Origin: Paenibacillus lemnae
GTDB taxonomy: Bacteria; Bacillota; Bacilli; Paenibacillales; Paenibacillaceae
Assembly (NCBI RefSeq): GCF_012933385.1
Contig: NZ_JABBPN010000029.1
Location: 1 to 34,035 of the forward strand
Reading direction: 5' to 3'
DNA: 34,035 nucleotides
The position numbers and the translations under genes are program-made. This document shows, in pieces, positions 1 through 7,693 of the stretch. The notes under the pieces are model-generated. The model did not search any database, was not told where the DNA came from, and was given only the letters and a program-made list of their open reading frames with translations. Positions within the stretch are counted from its first letter, which is position 1, and each line of letters begins with the position of its first letter.

Positions 1-186
1 TCCCGAATGACTCCGAGAAAATATCCGACCGATGAGTTTAAAAGCTCATTTCAAAACTGACGAGATATTGCTATCTCATGTTTGATCTCACTAAAAGCAA
101 GATCGGTTTAACTCACTCGTTGTTCAGTTTTCAAAGATCAACTTCTTTAATGTCGCCTCGCATTCTCTCGCTTCAGCAACTTTTAT
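1..186 (-). other. rRNA operon leader, 16S gene beyond left edge (partial)
   Basis: Read on the minus strand, positions 122-135 give TTTGAAAACTGAAC, followed by AACGAGTGAG. This is the motif typically found ahead of 16S and 23S genes in Paenibacillus and Bacillus and contains a boxA-like antitermination signal. Two good promoters lie just upstream (187-332), so I read this as the transcribed leader of an rRNA operon running off the left edge. The 16S gene itself is not inside the window. The identification rests on remembered motif similarity; an internal spacer before 23S is less likely because promoters are present. Confidence 0.65.
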
Positions 187-215
187 ATCTTATCACATTC
201 ACTTTAGCTTTGCAA
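187..215 (-). promoter_or_regulatory. rRNA operon promoter, proximal (P2-like)
   Basis: On the minus strand a -35 box TTGCAA (215-210) and a -10 box TAAGAT (192-187) are separated by 17 bases. The promoter faces the rRNA-type leader to the left. An AT-rich tract of T and A runs lies upstream of the -35 box, like an UP element. Confidence 0.6.
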
Positions 216-302
216 GCTTTTTTTCGAAAAGTTTTTCAAATGATATTCTCGCTTATGCTAACTGCTTGTGATGTCCGACCTTCATTTTGCGGCCGGAAAT
301 AT

Positions 303-332
303 AATATACCACATCCTTAATAAATTATGCAA
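303..332 (-). promoter_or_regulatory. rRNA operon promoter, distal (P1-like)
   Basis: On the minus strand TTGCAT (332-327) and TATATT (308-303) are separated by 18 bases. It lies about 115 bases upstream of the proximal promoter, giving the tandem arrangement usual for rRNA operons. The surrounding 300 bases contain no convincing gene. Confidence 0.55.
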
Positions 333-431
333 CCTATTTATCAAATTTTGTTTAACACCTCTTTTATCATCCCGTATCTGAAATAGTTTCTTCTATATAA
401 TATAGATGTCATAACTGCAGTCCAAATCCTT

Positions 432-471
432 AAATATAAAAGCAGCCAGTCTCCATATGGAGACTGGCTGC
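432..471 (-). terminator. Terminator of pbuG
   Basis: A perfect 30-base palindrome (442-471) lies just after the pbuG stop codon. It is followed on the minus strand by TTTTATATTT. It separates pbuG from the downstream rRNA promoters. Confidence 0.85.
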
Positions 472-486
472 AGCAAATCACCTATA

Positions 487-1854
487 TTACTCAATACCCA
501 GCATTACGTAACGCAGCAGAATGATGACGAACAAAATCCACATGAGCCAGTGTACCTTTACATCACGTCCGGCGATTTTTGCAAATACAGCCAGAACGAC
601 GTAAGAGATAATACCAGCCGAGATCCCGTTAGCAATTCCGCCAGTGAACGGCATGAGGATGATTGTCAAAAATGCCGGGAAAGCCAGGAAGAAATCATCC
701 CAATCAATATCACGCACTTGACTCATCATCAGCACACCTACGATGATCAAAGCAGGAGCTGTCGCCGCTGAAGGCACAATCAAGGCCAGCGGAGCGAGGA
801 ACAAAGCAAAGAGGAACAAAACACCTGTCGTCACTGCAGTCAGACCTGTCCGGCCACCGGCAGCTACACCTGCAGCACTTTCTACAAATGCTGTAACTGT
901 ACTGGTTCCGAGGAAAGCACCGGCACTGACACCACCGGCATCAACCAGCATCGCTTTACCCAGCTTTTTCTCTCCTTCTTCCTTGTTTTTCAACAAGCCT
1001 GCACGTCCCGCAGTACCTACCAAAGTACCGAACGTATCAAACAGTTCTACAAAAGTGAAGATAAAGATAACTTCCAGCAATCCAATTCCGATAGCGCCTT
1101 TGATATCCATCTGACCTACAGCCAGGTTATCAAAAGAAGGAATCCAGCTGGCATCGCTCAGACCGGAAACATTCGTTACGCCCATTGGAATACCGATCAG
1201 CGTCGTGGCCACAATCCCGATGAGCAAAGCACCCTTGATTTTCAAAACCATCAGGATCGCAATCAGAAACAGTCCGATCAAAGCCAGCAAAGCATCTTTG
1301 TGCTCTACGAAATTACCAAGTGCAAGGTTGAATGCTCCGCCCGCAACCGGCTGGCTGACATCTGTACCTGGGTTGATGTTGACCGAAATCAGGTTGCCCA
1401 GTTTGAAACCGATAATCGTAATAAACAATCCGATACCGACGGTGATCGCGATTTTCAAATTGTTCGGCACTGCAGTCAGCAGCATTTGACGGACCTTAGT
1501 CACAGTCAGAATCAAGAAAATAATACCGGAAAGAAAAACAGCCCCTAAAGCAGCCTGCCACGTAATGGCTCCGTTCGAGCTCAGTACGACGGTCATAAAG
1601 TAAGCGTTCAAACCCATACCCGGAGCAAGCGCGATCGGAATGTTAACAAACAGTCCCATCACGATTGTGACCAGCCCGGCGCCTACAGCAGTGGCGAAAA
1701 ATACGCCTTCCTGCGGGATGCCCGCTCCATCAGGACCTAGAAACAGGTTGTTGACAAAAAGGATGTAAGCCATCGTCATAAACGTCGTCAATCCTGCGAT
1801 CATTTCGGTTCTGACATTTGTTCCGTGTTCCTTTAACTTAAAGAAACGCTCCAT
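487..1854 (-). CDS. pbuG: Hypoxanthine/guanine permease, AzgA (NCS2-type) family
   Basis: This is a 455-residue polytopic membrane protein that imports hypoxanthine and guanine with protons for purine salvage. The N-terminus (MERFFKLKEHGTNVRTE, then AGLTTFMTMAYI) and the APGMGLNA motif are characteristic of the PbuG/PbuO/AzgA group, and the length fits B. subtilis PbuG. The open frame continues upstream to 2016, but that part is leader RNA. The ATG at 1854 has an AAGGGGG ribosome site about 11 bases upstream, so I start there. It lies downstream of guaA in the same order as in B. subtilis, with its own promoter, PurR-box-like sites and a guanine riboswitch. PbuO is the closest alternative name. 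Confidence 0.9.
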   Translation of the reverse strand: MERFFKLKEHGTNVRTEMIAGLTTFMTMAYILFVNNLFLGPDGAGIPQEGVFFATAVGAGLVTIVMGLFVNIPIALAPGMGLNAYFMTVVLSSNGAITWQAALGAVFLSGIIFLILTVTKVRQMLLTAVPNNLKIAITVGIGLFITIIGFKLGNLISVNINPGTDVSQPVAGGAFNLALGNFVEHKDALLALIGLFLIAILMVLKIKGALLIGIVATTLIGIPMGVTNVSGLSDASWIPSFDNLAVGQMDIKGAIGIGLLEVIFIFTFVELFDTFGTLVGTAGRAGLLKNKEEGEKKLGKAMLVDAGGVSAGAFLGTSTVTAFVESAAGVAAGGRTGLTAVTTGVLFLFALFLAPLALIVPSAATAPALIIVGVLMMSQVRDIDWDDFFLAFPAFLTIILMPFTGGIANGISAGIISYVVLAVFAKIAGRDVKVHWLMWILFVIILLRYVMLGIE

Positions 1855-1892
1855 TGTTGAGATATCCCCCTTAGAATTAGTGACCAACGACG

Positions 1893-1922
1893 AAAAAGCC
1901 CTGAAGAAAAAATCTCCAGGGC
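1893..1922 (-). terminator. Riboswitch-controlled intrinsic terminator in pbuG leader
   Basis: Two 10-base arms (1898-1907 and 1913-1922, one G-U pair) close a six-base loop. They are followed on the minus strand by TTTTT (1897-1893). The hairpin sits between the guanine aptamer and the pbuG ribosome site, as expected for the off-state terminator of the riboswitch. Confidence 0.75.
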
Positions 1923-1932
1923 ACCCGCTTAA

Positions 1933-2102
1933 AAAGATTGCGCACAGCATCGTGTTACTCACCCGTTCACCTCTAACCATCAGAGACAAGCTCGAAGGGT
2001 ATTGTGGTTCCCCCATAGCATAAGTCTATTAGACAAATGATGTGTATGGAATCCGGTCGTGGATTGGATAGAGTAAAGGCATTCTATGCTGCTGCAATCT
2101 TT
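1933..2102 (-). ncRNA. Extra structured insert in pbuG leader, closed by a long-range stem
   Basis: Immediately 3' of the aptamer, the minus-strand arm 2102-2086 pairs with arm 1950-1933. The pairing is nine base pairs, a 2x3 internal loop, then six base pairs, enclosing about 135 nt. Inside, CTCT/AGAG and CCCTTC/GAACGGG elements can form further helices. Ordinary guanine riboswitches go directly from aptamer to terminator, so this domain is unexplained. Part of it (1951-1982) resembles 16S rRNA. No known riboswitch class was recognised in it. Confidence 0.45.
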
Positions 2103-2164
2103 CCGTAGCCAGATCATTACGGTGACCTTGTAGAGACTCCCGGGCCAATTCCCAGGATTATACG
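2103..2164 (-). ncRNA. Guanine-type purine riboswitch aptamer
   Basis: On the minus strand the core reads CGTATAATCCTGGGA, then GGCCCGGGAGTCTCTAC, then ACCGTAATG, then CTGGCTACGG. This is the three-way junction consensus of the purine riboswitch: P1 from CGTA/TACG, junction TATAATCC, and the GTCTCTAC segment. The specificity base in the P3-P1 junction (GGCTACGG) is C, which predicts guanine or hypoxanthine rather than adenine. It lies 36 bases downstream of the predicted start of transcription. Guanine binding would favour the terminator at 1893-1922 and shut off pbuG. Confidence 0.92.
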
Positions 2165-2206
2165 AAAAAAAGCTTATATATCGTTGTCGTCATATTTACT
2201 ATGAAC

Positions 2207-2235
2207 ATTCTAGGTCGAAGGGTGGATTTTGTCAA
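2207..2235 (-). promoter_or_regulatory. pbuG promoter
   Basis: On the minus strand TTGACA (2235-2230) and TAGAAT (2212-2207) are separated by exactly 17 bases. Transcription would begin near 2200, just upstream of the riboswitch. Confidence 0.85.
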
Positions 2236-2240
2236 CAATA

Positions 2241-2284
2241 AAAACGAATAATATCGTTTTCAAATTGTTGTATTGTTCGGAAAT
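2241..2284 (-). promoter_or_regulatory. Candidate pair of PurR boxes upstream of pbuG
   Basis: The B. subtilis PurBox is AWWWCGAACWWT, used as an inverted pair. On the minus strand 2283-2272 reads TTTCCGAACAAT (10 of 12 matches, with CGAACAAT exact). On the plus strand 2241-2252 reads AAAACGAATAAT (11 of 12). The pair is inverted and lies directly upstream of the -35 box. B. subtilis pbuG is known to be under both PurR and a guanine riboswitch, so the arrangement fits, but the match is imperfect. Confidence 0.5.
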
Positions 2285-2330
2285 GGAGGAAATCCCTCGA
2301 TAATGCAGCTATTGAATCTTGCAGCTATAC

Positions 2331-2376
2331 AAAAACCTCCCGTTTCTATGCGAAGTTCGCAAGAAACGGGAGGTTT
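2331..2376 (-). terminator. Terminator of guaA
   Basis: Fifteen-base arms (2333-2347 and 2362-2376) close a loop, and TTTTTG follows on the minus strand. It lies 11 bases after the guaA stop codon and separates guaA from the pbuG promoter. Confidence 0.85.
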
Positions 2377-2387
2377 AAAAACTCTAT

Positions 2388-3926
2388 CTATTCCCACTCA
2401 ATCGTGGCCGGCGGTTTGCTCGTCACGTCGTACACGATGCGGTTTACATTGTCCACCTCGTTGACAATACGCACCGAAATCTTCTCAAGCACATCCCATG
2501 GGATACGCGCCCAGTCGGCGGTCATGCCGTCGATCGAGGTTACCGCACGAATGCCGACGGTATAGGAGTACGTACGGGCATCACCCATGACTCCGACGCT
2601 TTTCATATTCGGAAGTGCGGTGAAATACTGCCAGATTTCGCGGTCCAGGCCTGCCTTAGCAATCTCTTCACGCAGGATATAATCGGAATCGCGGACAATA
2701 GTCAGCTTCTCCTCTGTCACTTCACCGAGCACACGAATCGCAAGTCCAGGACCCGGGAACGGCTGACGCCAAACGATAGCTTCCGGCAGACCGAGTTCCT
2801 CGCCGACTTTGCGGACCTCATCTTTAAACAGGGCTTTCAGCGGCTCAATCAGCTTAAACTTCATATCCTCCGGCAGTCCGCCGACATTGTGATGGGATTT
2901 AATCGTCTGTGCTGTATCTGTTCCGCTTTCCACAATGTCCGTATATAGGGTACCCTGTGCAAGGAAAGCAAAATCATCAAACTGCGTAGACTCTTCGTCA
3001 AAAACATAGATGAATTCATTGCCGATGATTTTGCGTTTTTGCTCAGGATCATCTACACCGCTCAGCTTCGCCATAAAACGGTCGCGGGCATCAATCTTGA
3101 CGACCTTCATATCGAACTTGCCGACAAAGGTTTCCATAACACTCTCGGCTTCGCCTTTGCGCAGTAAGCCATGATCGATAAACATACAGGTCAGCTGATC
3201 ACCAATCGCTCTGTGAATCAACATAGCGACAACAGAAGAATCAACACCGCCGCTGAGTGCACAGAGCACTTTCTGCTGGCCTACAGTTTCACGGATTTCA
3301 CGAATTTGATCTTCAATAAAGGTTTCCATGCTCCAGCTGCCTTCACACTGGCAGATTTCGTACAGGAAGTTCTTGATCATTTCATTACCCTGCAGAGAGT
3401 GGCGAACTTCTGGATGGAACTGCACAGCATACAGCTGCTTGTCCGCATTGCTCATGGCCGCAATCGGAGCAGATTCCGTACCGGCATCCAGCTTGAAGCC
3501 TGATGGCAGAGATACGACATGATCCCCGTGGCTCATCCAAACCGTCTGATTGTTCTCCAGACCTTTGACCAGAACCGAGTTCTCATTAAACATCAGATCT
3601 GCTTTACCGTATTCACGTTTTGCGGAACGTTCAACTTTACCCTCCAGCTGCTGGGCCATCAACTGCATACCGTAGCAGATACCAAAAATCGGAACGCCAA
3701 GATCATAAATAGCCGGATCTACATGCGGTGCATTTTCTGCATATACGCTTGAAGGCCCGCCGGAGAAAACAATACCCCGCGGTGACAATGCCTTGATCTT
3801 CTCAACAGGCGTACTATAAGGCAGCAGTTCGCTGTATACTCCAAGATCACGGATACGTCGTGCAATAAGTTGGTTATACTGTCCACCGAAGTCCAAAACA
3901 ACGATGATTTCATTAGGCTTGTTCAT
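2388..3926 (-). CDS. guaA: GMP synthase (glutamine-hydrolysing)
   Basis: GuaA converts XMP, glutamine and ATP to GMP in the cytoplasm. The 512-residue protein has an N-terminal class I glutamine amidotransferase domain with nucleophile Cys84 (GICYGMQ) and His171/Glu173 (QFHPEV). It is followed by the ATP pyrophosphatase domain with the P-loop SGGVDS (225-230) and the usual C-terminus PPATIEWE. The ATG at 3926 has GAGGGAGG about 8 bases upstream. The gene has its own promoter in the short gap after yebA and a terminator after its stop. Its place between yebA and pbuG matches B. subtilis. Confidence 0.97.
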   Translation of the reverse strand: MNKPNEIIVVLDFGGQYNQLIARRIRDLGVYSELLPYSTPVEKIKALSPRGIVFSGGPSSVYAENAPHVDPAIYDLGVPIFGICYGMQLMAQQLEGKVERSAKREYGKADLMFNENSVLVKGLENNQTVWMSHGDHVVSLPSGFKLDAGTESAPIAAMSNADKQLYAVQFHPEVRHSLQGNEMIKNFLYEICQCEGSWSMETFIEDQIREIRETVGQQKVLCALSGGVDSSVVAMLIHRAIGDQLTCMFIDHGLLRKGEAESVMETFVGKFDMKVVKIDARDRFMAKLSGVDDPEQKRKIIGNEFIYVFDEESTQFDDFAFLAQGTLYTDIVESGTDTAQTIKSHHNVGGLPEDMKFKLIEPLKALFKDEVRKVGEELGLPEAIVWRQPFPGPGLAIRVLGEVTEEKLTIVRDSDYILREEIAKAGLDREIWQYFTALPNMKSVGVMGDARTYSYTVGIRAVTSIDGMTADWARIPWDVLEKISVRIVNEVDNVNRIVYDVTSKPPATIEWE

Positions 3927-3955
3927 TAACGTGCCTCCCTCAATTATTGAGATTA

Positions 3956-3985
3956 ATTATACGCAACCCCAATTCATACCGTCAA
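3956..3985 (-). promoter_or_regulatory. guaA promoter
   Basis: On the minus strand TTGACG (3985-3980) and TATAAT (3961-3956) are separated by 18 bases. The promoter is wholly inside the 78-base gap between yebA and guaA, so guaA can be expressed separately from the yeaC-yeaD-yebA operon. Confidence 0.8.
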
Positions 3986-4004
3986 GGAAAGGGAGGCTTT
4001 GTTT

Positions 4005-6338
4005 TCATGCCAGTTTTTTGGCAAGCATGCGGCATTGTCTCAGAAACCGGATTTTCTCCATACGGCTGAATGGTGTATTCCCATAAGCTGCATTCTCCCA
4101 CTGCATAGCAAAATCGACCAGCTCAGCCATGACGTGTTCATCCTCCAGCTGAAGAGACTGCATGTACTTTTTCACCGTTACGGCAGCTTCGGGCGCACCG
4201 CAGCGCCGCGCAAGCCGCCTCCATACCGGGATAGCCGCTGCCAGCAGCTGCTCTCTTTCGCTGAAATGCCCATCCCCATGCGTCGGATCTTCACGGGAGC
4301 CAGGACGAGAGATCCCCCATTTTTTCCGGGTCCATAACCTAAAGATTACAGGTGTACATATGAAGCTGATCAAAGCCAGGATGGACCATATCCGGTGCAC
4401 GATCCAACTCTGAATGCTGGATATACGAGACTGCAGCATTTGCACAAATTCCATCAGCTGCTCATGAAATCTGTTTGTTTTTATCATATTCTCTTCTGAC
4501 GCATCCGCTGCCTGGCCTGCATAAAACCCAGGGGTGGGGTCAAATGCTGTCCAGCCCTGTTTCGGAACATAGACTTCAACCCAGGCATGCGCTTCCTCCT
4601 GTGTGACCCTGTAAGTATCTGAAGTTCCTTCAACCAGCTGACCTGGAGCAAAACCTGTGACATATCGGGCAGGAATGCCCTGTGTACGCAGCAGCACAAC
4701 CATAGCTGTAGCAAAATGCGTACAATATCCCTGCTGATCCTTAAATAGAAATGCATCTACAAAATCCTGGCCTGCCGGAGGAATTCGGGTTTTCAGCGTA
4801 TAAGGAAATCGGCTTTTCAGATAGGCTTCGACTGCCCTCGCTTGTTCATACCGGCCGCTTGTATTCCGGGTCAGCTGCTCACCCAGATCATATACCCGCT
4901 TAGGTAGATCGGCTGGCAGCTGTACATATGTCGCGTCATCCAATGAATCGGATAACGTATCCGGCACCGTATCACCCCCGGTATCAACCTGGCTGCTTCC
5001 ACTCAACGATCCCGACCCTGCAACAGGCTGTTTCAGGGACTCTACGGTATAGGATTTGACTTGATCTGCATGCTCCTCCAGTCGAAGCGTACCCGTGTCA
5101 GGATAAGCACCCATGCCGGGGTTCACCCCGTGACCTGAGGCATCCTGCAGCTCCAGCACCTTGGTGATTGTTCCATTAGAAAATAAGGGCATACTTTCAA
5201 AGCCGCGCTGATGCAGTGTGATTTTTTGGACTACTGTTGATGATGCCTGCTTATTCTGTGCAGCTAATGTTGTAAGAGCCGTCTCCTCACCCTTTTCAAC
5301 AGGAACACGATCATCATCATGGCCGATCCAGCGCCTGCCGGTGTAATAGAGCAGAGATTCTCCCCGCCAATACGCGGGTTCAGGAGACTGGGCTGTGAAA
5401 AAAAGTTCGATTCCCGGCTGGAGCGGCCCTCCCAAATCACCAGACAAGGCATCATACCCGGTTAAGCCTGTTTTTGCCCGATGGGCTGCACCGCTGTTTC
5501 TGTCTTCCGACCATGTTTTCACTTGATCTGCTATATACTCGAATGTCAGTCCGCTGCCAGAAGCCGGGGCACGCCCCTGTCCAGCGGCATGCAGCAAGCC
5601 TGCCGTCAACACCGCAGATAGCACGACCCACAAACTCCAGCGCAAAAACAATGTTCCTGTCTGCTTCTTCTTCACCTTGAGCCGGTATCCATCCAAAGAT
5701 CCAGCTTCCTCCGTCTGAATCCGGATAAACCAAGACATGCCCTGAACCGCTAAAATCCAGCAGCATGCACGGATAAAACCGCCGTAAACCGGCAGCTCCA
5801 GCGCTTCCTCCAGCACAGTGAGGTACAGCAGCGTCGTTCCGCCAAACAGCCAAAGGTTCCCCCGATTAAGCACCAGCACCTGAACGGCAGAAACCATGAT
5901 AGCCCAGCCTGCCAGCAGAATCAGCGCACGGCTTTCACGGCTGAGATCGCTGAATTCCCAAACACCATGAACATGAGAGACATCCCCAGGCAGCACATAA
6001 AATACATACGACTCAAGCCAGGAAAGGAGGGAGACTTCTCCGAACAAACGGCTCCATAAAAACAGCAGCAAGATGATGTTAAGCGGCAGTAAAATCCATT
6101 CCTTTACGGTGCCCAGTCCCTGCACCAGCAATACAAAAGTAAGTACAAACAGGGTTTGCAGCATGAGGCTGCCCTCACTTCCGCCCAAATCCAGCAGCGG
6201 GAGCAGCCACTCCGTAAATAAACCCGCCAGAGGTACCGTAAGCAAAAAGCGCATGAAGAGAGGCGCGGCAGGCAGCCGGAATACAAAGCGGAGAAGCGAG
6301 ACTGCATCCTTGTCTTCATTAACAGACGAGATCTTCAT
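4005..6338 (-). CDS. yebA: Membrane-anchored transglutaminase-like protein with DUF4129-type tail
   Basis: The 777-residue protein starts with a group of hydrophobic membrane segments (about residues 20-195), followed by another near 235. An extracytoplasmic region with a transglutaminase/protease core follows, with triad Cys539 (QQGYCTHFA), His584 (EEAHAWVEV) and Asp600 (FDPTPG). A final membrane segment lies at about 650-670, then a cytoplasmic tail. This is the YebA/TgpA type. The frame is open much further upstream, but the ATG at 6338 forms a 4-base overlap with the end of yeaD, which fixes the start by translational coupling. The family occurs with MoxR and DUF58 genes and probably acts on the cell envelope; its substrate is unknown. 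Confidence 0.88.
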   Translation of the reverse strand: MKISSVNEDKDAVSLLRFVFRLPAAPLFMRFLLTVPLAGLFTEWLLPLLDLGGSEGSLMLQTLFVLTFVLLVQGLGTVKEWILLPLNIILLLFLWSRLFGEVSLLSWLESYVFYVLPGDVSHVHGVWEFSDLSRESRALILLAGWAIMVSAVQVLVLNRGNLWLFGGTTLLYLTVLEEALELPVYGGFIRACCWILAVQGMSWFIRIQTEEAGSLDGYRLKVKKKQTGTLFLRWSLWVVLSAVLTAGLLHAAGQGRAPASGSGLTFEYIADQVKTWSEDRNSGAAHRAKTGLTGYDALSGDLGGPLQPGIELFFTAQSPEPAYWRGESLLYYTGRRWIGHDDDRVPVEKGEETALTTLAAQNKQASSTVVQKITLHQRGFESMPLFSNGTITKVLELQDASGHGVNPGMGAYPDTGTLRLEEHADQVKSYTVESLKQPVAGSGSLSGSSQVDTGGDTVPDTLSDSLDDATYVQLPADLPKRVYDLGEQLTRNTSGRYEQARAVEAYLKSRFPYTLKTRIPPAGQDFVDAFLFKDQQGYCTHFATAMVVLLRTQGIPARYVTGFAPGQLVEGTSDTYRVTQEEAHAWVEVYVPKQGWTAFDPTPGFYAGQAADASEENMIKTNRFHEQLMEFVQMLQSRISSIQSWIVHRIWSILALISFICTPVIFRLWTRKKWGISRPGSREDPTHGDGHFSEREQLLAAAIPVWRRLARRCGAPEAAVTVKKYMQSLQLEDEHVMAELVDFAMQWENAAYGNTPFSRMEKIRFLRQCRMLAKKLA

Positions 6339-7693
6339 CCATAACGCCCTCCACTGCCTCTCTCTTGTGATCCAATCTGATGAATGCCCCCATCCATCAC
6401 AATGAAAAGCCTCCCCCCTGCTTGAATAAACCGACTTTCCGACTCCGGCAGCATATGATAGAACGAAGCATTCCCTGAATGCTGCCCGGTTCTGTTCTCC
6501 CCTTCTTCCAAACTGCCGGTCTGCCCGGAATGAAAGCAAACTTTGTACACCGTAATCACAGCTCCATTAGACATCAACTGAATCGCAGCATCCGCGAGTT
6601 CCTCATTCATAATGCCGGTAACGAGATGCAGCTCCCGCCCCAATAAAGAAGGCCCCAGACCGGAAAGCCCAGCCTGGATGGACTTCTCCATAACCTTATC
6701 CTGCAAACGGACGGCAGCAAGAGCCAGAAGTTCATCCATCTCCTCCCCGGCTGTCCGTCGTTCAGGTATCCCGGAAGATGAAGCACATCCGAGCATATGA
6801 AGCACCGTCTGCTCTGAAGAGGCTGCTCTTGCGCGATAACATAAGCCTGCTGCCACAGATACGGCTTGCTCAAAGTAATCCTCCTGCTCGAAACCATCCT
6901 CACCAGGATATCCTGCAGCAAAAGTGTTCAAAACAATACACCGTTCATCATTTCTCCCTGCCTCAGGAAGCCTTACCTGCAGCTTGCCTGAACGGGCACT
7001 GTTCTTCCAATGGATAGATCTCAGCGGATCACCAGGGATATATTCGCGGTAATCTGCCGCTCCAATCCAGGGAGAGGCCAAATAGGAGTAATCCGGCCTC
7101 TCGTCCACGGTGCTGCTCAGGGCATTCCATCCTGTCAGCTCTGCAGGAAGAGGCAGCACCACCAGGCTGCCACTGCCTTTCCATTTCCTTTTGGACCGGA
7201 ACCAGCCAAACATATCGCCCCACTCCACCGTTCCATGAAGTTCCGGCCAGTACCCCCTCCTCTGCAGCGGAAGCGTATAAGTACAGCTGACTGAACGGCG
7301 GAATCCCGGGAACCACAATTTACGCACTGTTCTGTCTCCGATCTGTTCTGTCAGCAGAAGCCACGGTACCGGCATTCCCGTCTTGAATTCCAGTTTGAGG
7401 ATGACCTCTGCCTCTTCTCCGGCATGAAGAACAGCAGGTGCGAAGGAGCGGCTGATCTTAAAGCATCGGGGTCCTGCCAGCATAAGCAGTCCGCCATGGA
7501 GGAGCATAGCCGTACACAGCAGCCAGACAAAACGGAGCGAAGCACCGCCCAGCCAAACATAAAGCCCCCAGCTGGAAAGCCAGATGCCCAGCGCTCTGAA
7601 CCCGTATAACAGGCCTGCACTTCCTGCCATTTCTGAATGTACAGCGTTAGGAGCATGCTCATCAGTACTCGGTCTTACACCTCGCCGCTTCAC
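6335..7693 (-). CDS. yeaD: DUF58 family protein
   Basis: The 452-residue protein has two N-terminal membrane segments (about 26-45 and 52-72). It also has the DUF58 signature DYREYIPGDPLRSIHWK (about 214-230) followed by SARSGKLQVR. DUF58 proteins resemble von Willebrand A domains and are thought to work with MoxR ATPases as metal-dependent adaptors. The start codon is GTG at 7693, overlapping the yeaC stop as GTGA, with a strong AGGAGGG site inside the end of yeaC. The downstream yebA also overlaps by 4 bases, so the three genes form a tightly coupled operon. The precise function is unknown. Confidence 0.88.
   Translation of the reverse strand: MKRRGVRPSTDEHAPNAVHSEMAGSAGLLYGFRALGIWLSSWGLYVWLGGASLRFVWLLCTAMLLHGGLLMLAGPRCFKISRSFAPAVLHAGEEAEVILKLEFKTGMPVPWLLLTEQIGDRTVRKLWFPGFRRSVSCTYTLPLQRRGYWPELHGTVEWGDMFGWFRSKRKWKGSGSLVVLPLPAELTGWNALSSTVDERPDYSYLASPWIGAADYREYIPGDPLRSIHWKNSARSGKLQVRLPEAGRNDERCIVLNTFAAGYPGEDGFEQEDYFEQAVSVAAGLCYRARAASSEQTVLHMLGCASSSGIPERRTAGEEMDELLALAAVRLQDKVMEKSIQAGLSGLGPSLLGRELHLVTGIMNEELADAAIQLMSNGAVITVYKVCFHSGQTGSLEEGENRTGQHSGNASFYHMLPESESRFIQAGGRLFIVMDGGIHQIGSQERGSGGRYG

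Noticed and set aside
78..320. 80-codon plus-strand frame at the left edge
   Set aside because: It overlaps the rRNA promoters and leader, has no RBS and looks random.
1855..2016. N-terminal extension of pbuG
   Set aside because: It is riboswitch leader and terminator RNA; the canonical N-terminus and RBS support the start at 1854.
2103..2164. Adenine or deoxyguanosine riboswitch
   Set aside because: The specificity base is C and the core is of the guanine type; the gene is a hypoxanthine/guanine permease.
6339..6539. N-terminal extension of yebA
   Set aside because: It lies inside yeaD; the four-base overlap start at 6338 is typical of coupled genes.
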